A DNA stretch of 45,320 nucleotides. Origin: SZUA-430 sp964561925 (GTDB lineage: Bacteria > Pseudomonadota > Alphaproteobacteria > Micropepsales > Micropepsaceae). Made by a program: the position numbers and the translations under genes. Below the pieces are notes generated by a model. It saw only the letters and a list, made by a program, of their open reading frames with translations, was not told where the DNA came from and did no database searches. This document shows, piece after piece, positions 23,751 through 30,389 of this stretch (the stretch's first letter is position 1; every line of letters starts with the position of its first letter). The stretch covers positions 1-45,320 of the forward strand of contig CAZLRW010000020.1 in assembly GCA_964561925.1 (NCBI GenBank). Reading direction: 5' to 3'.

Positions 23751-26405
23751 ATGGCGACGCAACAGACGCTCTACGCCTACATCTGGAAGCACTCGCGCCG
23801 CGATCAGCTGGTCATCATTGCGATCGCGCTGGCCGCGCAGCCGTTCTATTTCCTGACGCTGACCCTGCCGAAGCTCATCGTCAACGGTCCGATTCAAGGC
23901 GGCGGCTTCGAAACCGAGGGCGCGACCCAGCAGTTTCTGAGGTTCGTCGTCGGTTTGCCGGAATGGCTGGGCGACCAGTGGGTGATCTTCGAGGGCTTCG
24001 CGCTTGAGCGCCTGCCCTACCTGCTCGCGCTTTCCTTTGCGTTCCTGGCGCTCGTCGGCTTCAACGGCTTCCTGAAGTTCTTGATCAACACGATGAAGGG
24101 CCGCCTGGGCGAGCGCCTGTTGCGCCGTCTGCGCTACGATCTCGTCGACCGCGTCTTGCGCTTTCCGCCCTCCCATCTGCGCAAGACGAAGCAGGCCGAA
24201 ATCGCCTCGATGGTGAAGGACGAGGTGGAACCGTTGGGCGGCTTCTCCGGCGACGCGTTCGTCTGGCCGGTGTTCCTGGCCGGCCAGGCGCTGACCGCGC
24301 TCACGTTCATCGTCGTGCAGAATTTCTGGTTGGGTCTCGTCTCGTTGGTCGTCGTGATCGGGCAGGCCTTGATCATTCCGCGCCTGCGCAAACCGATCTT
24401 GCAACTCGGCAAGCTGCGCCAGCTTCAGGCGCGCGAACTCGCCGGCCGCGTGGGCGAGATCGTGGACGGCGGGGTCGATATCCGCGTCCACGGGACGTCG
24501 AACTGGGAACGCGCCGACATCGTCCGCCGTCTGGGCCGCATCTTCGACATCCGCTTCGAACTCTATCAGCGCAAATACTTCGTGAAGTCGCTGAACAACT
24601 TCATCGCGCAGCTCACGCCGTTCATATTCTACGCGGTCGGCGGCTATTTCGTGATCACGCAACAGCTCGACGTGGGTCAGCTCGTCGCCGTCATCATGGC
24701 CTACAAAGATCTGCCCGGTCCGATCAAAGAGCTGATCGATTGGGACCTGCAGCGCCAAGACGTTCAGATCAAATACGACCAGGTGATGGATCAGTTCCAT
24801 CCCGACGGCATGGCGCCGGCGGAGCTTCAAACGGCCGATGCGAAGGCCGAGCCCCTCGGCGCACCGATCGAACTCAAGAACGTGACCGCGATCGACGACG
24901 CAGGATTCACGCTGCTCGACGACGTCGATTTGAGCATTGATCTCGACCGCTCGCTCGCGGTCGTGGGTGCCACCGGCTCCGGCAAGGAAGCGCTCGGCCA
25001 GCTGTTCGCGCGGCAAGTCTCGTTGAAAGCGGGCACGATCAAGTCGGGCGAGTTGGATCTTTTGGCCCTGCCGGAAAGCGCCGCAGGCCGGGCGCTCGCC
25101 TATACCGGACCCGACGGCTACTTCTTCCCGCTCGATCTGAAGGAAAACCTGCTCTACGGCCTGAAGCTCGCGTCGCATTCGGGCGCTGTCGCCGACCGCC
25201 GCTTCCGCGAAGCGGCGCGTGCCGGCAATCCGGAGTTCGACGCGGAAGCCGACTGGCTCGACTACGAGGCGTTGGGAACGCGCGATCCGCAAGCGATTCT
25301 TGAGCGCCTCGTCGACGTCCTGACGATGGTCGATCTCGAGGCGGACGTCTATCAGTTCGGCCTGCAATCGCGCCTCGACCCCAGGGCGAACGCCGGCGCT
25401 GCGGGTCGCATCGTCGAAGCGCGCCTTGCGCTCCACGAACGTCTTGCCGCGCCCGAATACGCGAACCTCGTCGAACGTTTTGATCCCGGCGCCTACAACA
25501 GGAATGCATCGATCGCCGAGAACATTTTGTTCGGCGCCTCGTCGGACCCTCTGTTGCAACCGCAAAATCTGACCAAGCTGACGCACTTCCGAAGGGTCGT
25601 CGCCGAGGAGGGTCTGGAACAGCATTTGGTCGCAATGGGCCAATCGATCGCCGAGACGATGCTGGAACTGTTCCGCGACTTCCCGCCCGACCATCCGTTC
25701 TTCGAAGAGTTCTCGTTCATCCCTGCGGCCGAACTGCCTGCCTATCAACAAGTGATGAAGCGCGCGAAGACGTCGGGCTTGACTTACGCCGACCGCGCAC
25801 AGCTTTCGGTCTTGCCGCTGCGCTACGTCGAGGCGCGCCATCGCTTAGGGCTGATCACGCCCGAGATTCGCGAGCGCCTGATCGCCGCGCGACGCACCTT
25901 TGCCGCGACCTTGCCCGCCGACCTCGCCGCGCGCATTTCGTTCTACGAGGAAGGCAAATACAACGCCTCCGCCTCGATCCAGGACAACATCCTGCTGGGC
26001 CGCATCTCTTACGGCGTCGCACAGGCGGGCGAGCAAGTCGGCGCTCTGATCCGCGAGGTTCTCGATCAGTTGGACGTGCGCGACCTGATCATCGAAGCGG
26101 GACTCGCCTACAACGCGGGTGCGCAAGGAAAGCGCCTGACGACGGCTCAGCGCCAGAAGCTTGGCCTCGCGCGCGCGCTGATCAAGAACCCGGCCGTGCT
26201 CGTCGTGAACGGCGCGCTCGCCAATCTCGACGATGCGCAGAAGACCGCGGTCGTCGAGCGCGTGCTCGCGCACCGCAAGGGCAAGGCCACGATTTGGGTG
26301 CTGACGAAAGATGCGCTTGCCGACCGTTTCGACCGCGTCGTGATGTTCGATCACGGCCGCATCGCCGCCGACAAGCGCCAGGACCTGCAGGCGGCGGCAC
26401 AGTGA
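23751..26405 (+). CDS. ABC exporter-like protein with degenerate, expanded ATPase domain
   Basis: The 884-residue protein has an ABC-exporter membrane part (about 1-330, TM helices near 20-45, 88-110, 170-210 and 285-315) and an ATPase-like domain (about 370-884). Walker A is GATGSGK (406-412) but followed by Glu-Ala instead of Ser/Thr. The Q-loop Gln is replaced (YTGPDG, 451-456), the signature is LTTAQ (796-800), Walker B reads VLVVNG (816-821) with Asn and Gly instead of Asp and Glu, and the H-loop His is Lys853. About 390 residues separate Walker A from the signature, roughly three times the norm, and contain three copies of the post-Q-loop motif (E/D-N-hydrophobic-L-x-G at 465, 590 and 745). 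Likely weakly or non-hydrolytic. Followed after 16 nt by a cyclic-nucleotide-binding protein. Confidence 0.88.
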   Translation: MATQQTLYAYIWKHSRRDQLVIIAIALAAQPFYFLTLTLPKLIVNGPIQGGGFETEGATQQFLRFVVGLPEWLGDQWVIFEGFALERLPYLLALSFAFLALVGFNGFLKFLINTMKGRLGERLLRRLRYDLVDRVLRFPPSHLRKTKQAEIASMVKDEVEPLGGFSGDAFVWPVFLAGQALTALTFIVVQNFWLGLVSLVVVIGQALIIPRLRKPILQLGKLRQLQARELAGRVGEIVDGGVDIRVHGTSNWERADIVRRLGRIFDIRFELYQRKYFVKSLNNFIAQLTPFIFYAVGGYFVITQQLDVGQLVAVIMAYKDLPGPIKELIDWDLQRQDVQIKYDQVMDQFHPDGMAPAELQTADAKAEPLGAPIELKNVTAIDDAGFTLLDDVDLSIDLDRSLAVVGATGSGKEALGQLFARQVSLKAGTIKSGELDLLALPESAAGRALAYTGPDGYFFPLDLKENLLYGLKLASHSGAVADRRFREAARAGNPEFDAEADWLDYEALGTRDPQAILERLVDVLTMVDLEADVYQFGLQSRLDPRANAGAAGRIVEARLALHERLAAPEYANLVERFDPGAYNRNASIAENILFGASSDPLLQPQNLTKLTHFRRVVAEEGLEQHLVAMGQSIAETMLELFRDFPPDHPFFEEFSFIPAAELPAYQQVMKRAKTSGLTYADRAQLSVLPLRYVEARHRLGLITPEIRERLIAARRTFAATLPADLAARISFYEEGKYNASASIQDNILLGRISYGVAQAGEQVGALIREVLDQLDVRDLIIEAGLAYNAGAQGKRLTTAQRQKLGLARALIKNPAVLVVNGALANLDDAQKTAVVERVLAHRKGKATIWVLTKDALADRFDRVVMFDHGRIAADKRQDLQAAAQ

Positions 26406-26421
26406 GGAGCGTGGACACACG

Positions 26422-26889
26422 ATGAGCATTCAAACCGAGGTCGAACTGCTCAGGCGCGTGCCGTTGTTCGCCAACATCGACACCTCGCGCCTGAAACTGC
26501 TTGCTTTCACCAGCGAGCGTCTGACGTTCAACGCCGGCGCCGTGCTTTGCCGCGAGGGCGAGCGCGGCGACAGCGCGTATCTGATCCTCGCAGGCAAGGT
26601 CGACGTCTCGGTCGCCTCGGCGAAGGGCGACGTCGTTGTCGCCCATCTCGGCGCGAACAGCATCGTGGGCGAGATGGCACTGCTGTGCGAAATGCCGCGC
26701 ACGGCCACGATCATCGCGGCCGAGCCGCTCGACACGCTGAAGATCAAGAAGGAGCAGTTCCTGCAGCTCTTGCGCGACTTGCCGCAAATGACGCTCGAAA
26801 TCGTGCGCGAGCTGGCCGTCCGCCTGAACAATGTGAACAAGGAACTGTCGGCAGCCCACGCAAAACTGCGCGCCGCAGGGCTCGAATAA
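26422..26889 (+). CDS. stand-alone cyclic nucleotide-binding domain protein
   Basis: The 155-residue protein is a single Crp-type cNMP-binding domain: GAVLCREGERGDSAYLILAGKVDV, then the phosphate-binding cassette GEMALLCEMPRTATI (83-97) with E84 for the ribose and R93 for the cyclic phosphate, followed by a C-terminal helix (about 110-155). No helix-turn-helix DNA-binding domain is present, so it is not a transcription factor by itself. An RBS GAGGAG overlaps the exporter stop region. It probably senses cAMP or cGMP and regulates a partner, most simply the exporter encoded upstream. It overlaps the thioesterase start by TAATG. Confidence 0.9.
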   Translation: MSIQTEVELLRRVPLFANIDTSRLKLLAFTSERLTFNAGAVLCREGERGDSAYLILAGKVDVSVASAKGDVVVAHLGANSIVGEMALLCEMPRTATIIAAEPLDTLKIKKEQFLQLLRDLPQMTLEIVRELAVRLNNVNKELSAAHAKLRAAGLE

Positions 26890-27335
26890 TGCCGATCGAC
26901 CGCGCCCATCCCGAAAAATACCCGCCGAACATCCAGGCGATCTTGAAACGCCCCGCCCCCGCCGCCGTCGTGATGGGCCAAGAACTTCTCGACGTCGACG
27001 TGGAGAAGGGCACGGTGCGCGTCGCCTACGCGGCAAGCGACCAGCTCGCAAACCGCTTCGGCGCGATCCATGGCGGCATGACGGCCGCCATGCTTGACGA
27101 CGTGATCTCGCTCGCAGCAGGCCTCGGCATCGAATGGGGCCAGATCACGCCGACGCTCGAAATGAAGGTCAGCTACATCGCGCAAGCAAAACCGGGGACG
27201 CGCATCCTCGCCGAAGCCCGCACGATCCGCCGCGGCGGCACGGTCATCTTCCTCGAAGCCGACCTCAAGGACGAAACCGGCAAACTCCTCGCCACCGCCT
27301 CCTCGACGGTGATGATCGCTGCGATGAAGCGCTGA
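26889..27335 (+). CDS. PaaI-family hotdog thioesterase
   Basis: The 148-residue protein has the hotdog signature ANRFGAIHGGMTAAMLDDVIS: N55, H61-G62-G63 and D70 are the residues that position and hydrolyse the acyl-CoA thioester in PaaI/YbdB-type enzymes. C-terminal strands TLEMKVSYIAQAKPGTRILAEA and GGTVIFLEADLKDETGKLLATASSTVMI complete the fold. ATG 26889 overlaps the preceding stop (TAATG), so it is co-translated with the cNMP protein. Longer upstream frames (from 26547) are reading-frame shadows of that gene. The acyl substrate is unknown. Confidence 0.9.
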   Translation: MPIDRAHPEKYPPNIQAILKRPAPAAVVMGQELLDVDVEKGTVRVAYAASDQLANRFGAIHGGMTAAMLDDVISLAAGLGIEWGQITPTLEMKVSYIAQAKPGTRILAEARTIRRGGTVIFLEADLKDETGKLLATASSTVMIAAMKR

Positions 27336-27342
27336 CAACGAC

Positions 27343-27418
27343 CTCACACAATGAAACGATGAAACAATGAGCGACCGCTCACGAGTGGCGCCAATGTGTC
27401 ATTGTTTCATTGTGTGAG
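27343..27418. repeat. long imperfect inverted repeat between convergent genes
   Basis: The right arm (27399-27418, 20 nt) is the exact complement of CTCACACAATGAAAC (27343-27357) plus AATGA (27366-27370); the left arm carries an 8-nt insertion that duplicates ATGAAAC. A smaller hairpin TGAGC-GACC-GCTCA (27368-27381) sits in the loop. It lies between convergent transcription units, where it could act as a bidirectional barrier, but it lacks T-tracts. It may be a copy of a dispersed palindromic element. Confidence 0.6.
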
Positions 27419-27442
27419 CAAACTCCGTGAAGGGGCGCGAAC

Positions 27443-27709
27443 TCACGCGATCAGGCTCAGCGCCCCGCATTTCGTGCAAATGGCTTGACCGAGGGGACGT
27501 TTTGTCGAGCAGCGACTGCATGCATCTTGGGTGTGAGGCAGGTGCATCACAAGCGCCTTTGCCGCGCTCAAGCTGAGCTTGTGCTGCCTCACCAACTCCA
27601 GATGAGCGGCTGCTCGTGACGAATGCGCAAGCTCAACGATCGCCCGCCGCGCGTCTTCCGACATCGCAGGCGGCCAAGCCACTTCGATGCTGCACCGCGG
27701 ACACTTCAT
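27443..27709 (-). CDS. small zinc-ribbon protein with L7/L12-CTD-like middle segment
   Basis: The 88-residue protein has CxxC pairs at both ends: CPRC (residues 3-6) and, near the C-terminus, CSRC and CTKC spaced as in a zinc ribbon. The middle segment HLELVRQHKLSLSAAKALV matches the pattern V-R-x3-L-x-L-x2-A-K-x-L-V of the ribosomal protein L7/L12 C-terminal domain. Its ATG overlaps the exonuclease III stop (ATGA), so it is translated with it. Function unknown; a nucleic-acid or translation-factor contact is only inferred from the segment. I do not recognise a named family. Confidence 0.75.
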   Translation of the reverse strand: MKCPRCSIEVAWPPAMSEDARRAIVELAHSSRAAAHLELVRQHKLSLSAAKALVMHLPHTQDACSRCSTKRPLGQAICTKCGALSLIA

Positions 27710-28506
27710 CCCTCGATCTCCACCACCACCGGCACGTGGTCCGACGGCCGCTTCCAGCTGCGCGCCTGCTTGAGGATCTCGTGCGAACGCACTGCGCCCT
27801 TCAGCGCCGGGCTCACCCACACATGGTCGAGCCTGCGCCCGCGATCCGACTTGCGCCAATCCTGATTGCGGTAGCTCCACCAGCTGTAGATTTTCTGATC
27901 CATCGGCACGTGCGCCCGCGTCACGTCGATCCAATCGTGCGCCGCATAGAGGCCCATCATGCGCGTCGTCTCGGCCGGCGTATGGCTGACGACGTCGAGC
28001 AGCTGCTTGTGGCTCCACACGTCGTGCTCGAACGGCGCGACGTTCAGGTCGCCCACGACCACCCGTGCGGCGGTCTTCTTCGCCTTCATGGCGGAGAAGA
28101 ACGTCTCCATCTCGTCCAGGAACTGAAGCTTGTGCGCGAACTTCGCATTCGCCTTCGGATCGGGCACGTCGCCGCCCGCCGGCACATAGAAATTGTGGAC
28201 CTCGATGCCCGAGGGCAGCGTCACCGCCACATGCCTTGCATCGCCTTTGCCGCAGAAGTCGCGCGCGTCCGTCTTCGCGAGCGGCAAACGCGAGAGGATC
28301 GCGACGCCGTGGTAACCCTTCTGTCCATTGATCGCGACGTGTTCGAAGCCGAGCTTGCGGACAGCTTTGTGCGGAAACGACGCGTCGGCGACTTTCGTCT
28401 CCTGCAGACACAGCACGTCGATCTTCTGTTCGCGCGCGAGCTTGGCGACAATCGGCAGACGCAGGCGGACGGAGTTGATATTCCAAGTTGCAATACGAAT
28501 CGGCAT
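27706..28506 (-). CDS. xth: exodeoxyribonuclease III
   Basis: The 266-residue protein is a complete ExoIII/APE-type nuclease that cleaves DNA at abasic sites and removes 3' blocks in base-excision repair. Motifs seen: RIATWNINSVR, LCLQETK (metal Glu), NFYVPAGGD, VGDLNVAP, RRLDHVWVSP and SDHVPVVVEIE (catalytic Asp-His). I chose ATG 28506 because it begins the first beta-strand directly; an in-frame upstream start at 28533 adds an unconserved tail. Immediately upstream (42 nt) is a strong intrinsic terminator facing the gene, so expression probably depends on read-through or on a weak local promoter. Confidence 0.95.
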   Translation of the reverse strand: MPIRIATWNINSVRLRLPIVAKLAREQKIDVLCLQETKVADASFPHKAVRKLGFEHVAINGQKGYHGVAILSRLPLAKTDARDFCGKGDARHVAVTLPSGIEVHNFYVPAGGDVPDPKANAKFAHKLQFLDEMETFFSAMKAKKTAARVVVGDLNVAPFEHDVWSHKQLLDVVSHTPAETTRMMGLYAAHDWIDVTRAHVPMDQKIYSWWSYRNQDWRKSDRGRRLDHVWVSPALKGAVRSHEILKQARSWKRPSDHVPVVVEIEG

Positions 28507-28548
28507 GCGCGGCGGGCGGGAAGCAAGAGCCAAGGTACAACCACAAAT

Positions 28549-28583
28549 GAAAAGACCCCCGGCTGTGCGTCCAGCCGGGGGTC
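28549..28583 (-). terminator. intrinsic terminator
   Basis: Perfect 12-bp stem GACCCCCGGCTG (28583-28572) and CAGCCGGGGGTC (28565-28554) with a 6-nt loop, followed on the minus strand by TTTT then CATTTG. It would stop minus-strand transcripts coming from the candidate RNA promoter or the aminotransferase before they reach xth. Confidence 0.85.
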
Positions 28584-28699
28584 AAAACGCGCTTTAACGC
28601 GCCACGCGTCAGGAGGGGATATTCTGACGCTTCGATGGCTGATTACCGGTCCCGCTAGCGGGGGGGGCAACGCGAAACCGGCGTGTCACCAACCATCTG
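28549..28699 (-). ncRNA. candidate structured small RNA or attenuator leader upstream of xth
   Basis: Read on the minus strand from a predicted start near 28699, the RNA folds into (1) a closing stem GATGGTT/AGCCATC (28697-28691 with 28640-28634, one G-U pair) enclosing CCGGT/ACCGG and a CCCG-CTAG-CGGG hairpin; (2) a perfect 7-bp stem GCGTCAG/CTGACGC (28630-28624 with 28612-28606) presenting the loop AATATCCCCTC; (3) a small GCGC-GTTAAA-GCGC hairpin; (4) a 12-bp terminator hairpin with UUUU. It has its own -35/-10 pair. The C-rich loop is complementary to Shine-Dalgarno sequences, as in several alphaproteobacterial trans-acting RNAs. It matches neither tmRNA, SRP RNA nor RNase P that I could recognise. 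Because xth starts 42 nt downstream, it may instead be an attenuator. Confidence 0.6.
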
Positions 28700-28705
28700 A
28701 GAATC

Positions 28706-28734
28706 ACTATATGCGCGGATGACACAGCGGGCAA
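28706..28734 (-). promoter_or_regulatory. sigma70-like promoter of the candidate RNA
   Basis: Minus-strand TTGCCC (28734-28729) and TATAGT (28711-28706) with exactly 17 nt between them; transcription would begin near 28699. The spacer contains copy A of an 18-nt direct repeat whose copy B lies 59 nt upstream. Confidence 0.6.
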
Positions 28735-28789
28735 CTTTTTTTTTGGCTCTTACACAATGTTAATGACTATGGCGCGGGCGACACAGCGG
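28713..28789. repeat. pair of 18-nt direct repeats
   Basis: GCGCGG-NN-GACACAGCGG occurs at 28713-28730 (NN = AT) and 28772-28789 (NN = GC), 59 nt apart. Copy A lies within the promoter spacer and -35 edge of the candidate RNA. Both could be binding sites for one regulator. A run of nine T (28736-28744) lies between them. Confidence 0.5.
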
Positions 28790-28797
28790 TTTGCAGG

Positions 28798-28821
28798 GTT
28801 CGTGGGGAAGGGGCCACGAAC
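28798..28821 (-). terminator. hairpin just after the aminotransferase stop
   Basis: GTTCGTGG/CCACGAAC form a perfect 8-bp stem with an 8-nt loop, 10 nt beyond the aminotransferase stop codon. There is no T-tract, so it is a weak or processing-type 3' end at best. On the minus strand the loop is pyrimidine-rich (CCCCTTCC). Confidence 0.4.
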
Positions 28822-28830
28822 GATTGCAAC

Positions 28831-30219
28831 TTACCCTGTGGGTAAACCCTGATCCCTCGCCGTTAAGTCGAAACACTTGCGCGCCAGCCTGACGATTTCG
28901 TCCACCTCGGTGCGCTTAACCGTCAACGGTGGGGCGAGAACCATGGTGTCCCGAATCGCTCGCATGACGAGTCCGTTCGCGAAGCAGTGGTTCCGGCATT
29001 GCGTGCCGACGTCGATATCGCGCGGGAAGAACGTGCGATTCGATTTGTCTTTTACCAATTCGATCGCACCCAAGAGGCCGCGCCCCCGCACCTCGCCCAC
29101 CAGCGGATGGGAGAGGAGCTCGCGAATTTTCGTCTGGAAGTAGGGCCCGATGTCGTCGTGCACGCGCTCGACGAGTTTTTCCCGTTCGATGATCTCGAGG
29201 TTCTTCAAGGACACCGCACAGGCGACCGGGTGCCCCGACCACGTGTACCCGTGAACGAGTTCCTCGTTCGCCTCGGCCAGCGCATCGCCCATGCGGGGGC
29301 CGAGCGCCACTGCCGAAATTGGCTGGTACCCGGACGAGATGCCCTTCGCCATGGTCATGATGTCGGGCGCAATGCCGAATGTCTGAGCCCCGAACCACTG
29401 GCCGGTGCGCCCGAATCCGGTGATGACCTCGTCCAGGTGCAACAACACGTCATACTTGCGGCAGATGCGCTGAATTTCCGGCCAATAACTGTCCGGCGGA
29501 AACAGCAGGCCCCCCGCCCCGTGGATCGGCTCGGCCGAGAACGAGGCCACGTTGTCCGCCCCAAGCTCCAGGATCTTCTCCTCGAGCTTGCGCGCAACCT
29601 GAAGACCGTACTCGTTCGGATCCTTTCCCTCGCCGAACATGTACCAATAGGCCGTCGGCACTTTCACGAACCCGGGCAGCGGCAGGTCCCACTGCGGATG
29701 CATCGGCGTTAACCCCGAGAGCGAAGCCGCCGCCATCGTGACCCCGTGATAGGCGTACTCCCGCGAGATATGAATCTTCTTCGACGTCTTCCCCTGCAGG
29801 TTCCAGTAGTAGCGGATGAACTTCAGCGCCGTGTCGTTTGCTTCCGACCCCGAATTGGCGAACACGATCCGGCTTAGGCCCGCAGGCAGCAGACCCGCAA
29901 TCTTTGCCGCAAGCTCGGTCGCATAGGGGTTCGTCGTCTGAAAGAACGCGTTGTAGTAGGGCAGCTGCTTCATCGCCTCATAGGCGGCCTCGGCCAGTTC
30001 CGTCCGCCCGTACCCGACGTTCACGCACCACAGCCCCGACATCCCGTCGATCAGCCGGTTCCCGTCCGAATCCCAAAGGTAGATGCCGTCGGCCTTGGTG
30101 ATGACCCTGACCCCCTTCTTGTTCAGGGCGCGGGTCTCGGTGAACGGATGAATGTGGTGCAGGGCGTCAAGCTCCTGCCAATGCTTGGTCTGATTGTGCG
30201 TTGCAGCTTTGCTGGACAT
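28831..30219 (-). CDS. class III (omega-type) aminotransferase
   Basis: The 462-residue PLP enzyme shows FANSGSEANDTALKFIRYYW, SREYAYHGVTMAAASLSG, LHLDEVITGFGRTG and TMAKGISSGYQP (the last containing the Schiff-base Lys), all fold-type I class III features. The closest group by pattern is the pyruvate-dependent putrescine/beta-alanine/omega-amino-acid aminotransferases (SpuC-like), acting in the cytosol in polyamine or amine catabolism. Exact amine donor cannot be decided. I chose ATG 30219 (MSSKAATHN); the longer frame to 30357 adds unrelated sequence. A palindrome at 30271-30285 upstream may control it. Confidence 0.9.
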   Translation of the reverse strand: MSSKAATHNQTKHWQELDALHHIHPFTETRALNKKGVRVITKADGIYLWDSDGNRLIDGMSGLWCVNVGYGRTELAEAAYEAMKQLPYYNAFFQTTNPYATELAAKIAGLLPAGLSRIVFANSGSEANDTALKFIRYYWNLQGKTSKKIHISREYAYHGVTMAAASLSGLTPMHPQWDLPLPGFVKVPTAYWYMFGEGKDPNEYGLQVARKLEEKILELGADNVASFSAEPIHGAGGLLFPPDSYWPEIQRICRKYDVLLHLDEVITGFGRTGQWFGAQTFGIAPDIMTMAKGISSGYQPISAVALGPRMGDALAEANEELVHGYTWSGHPVACAVSLKNLEIIEREKLVERVHDDIGPYFQTKIRELLSHPLVGEVRGRGLLGAIELVKDKSNRTFFPRDIDVGTQCRNHCFANGLVMRAIRDTMVLAPPLTVKRTEVDEIVRLARKCFDLTARDQGLPTG

Positions 30220-30270
30220 GACGGCTCTCGCAAAATGGATAAGGCTTGGGAAGGCGCGAACGTCGAATTG

Positions 30271-30285
30271 GGCGGTCAGACCGCC
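30271..30285. promoter_or_regulatory. perfect palindrome upstream of aminotransferase, possible operator
   Basis: GGCGGTC-A-GACCGCC: 7-nt arms with one central base, 52 nt upstream of the aminotransferase ATG in the 170-bp divergent region shared with nth. A dimeric regulator could bind here; no regulator gene is adjacent. Confidence 0.45.
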
Positions 30286-30389
30286 GGCGGGTTGAACCCG
30301 ATCCGCGCGCAGAGAATGAGCATCTGCTCTTTGCAAGCCATACGGGAACCTTAGCAAAGCCCCGCCGTCCGGGCTAGGCTCTGCACCCC

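Noticed and set aside
23736..25841. 701-codon antisense frame under the exporter
   Set aside because: Typical high-GC antiparallel artefact rich in Arg, Glu and Asp with no domain; the plus-strand exporter frame is coherent and longer.
28736..28744. Run of nine T as the tail of a plus-strand intrinsic terminator
   Set aside because: No stable G-C hairpin directly precedes it on the plus strand, and no plus-strand gene ends nearby.
28549..28830. tmRNA, 6S RNA, SRP RNA or RNase P RNA in the xth-aminotransferase gap
   Set aside because: I could not find a tag-coding segment, the SRP GGAAGCAGCC core, the 6S central bubble or RNase P conserved blocks on either strand.
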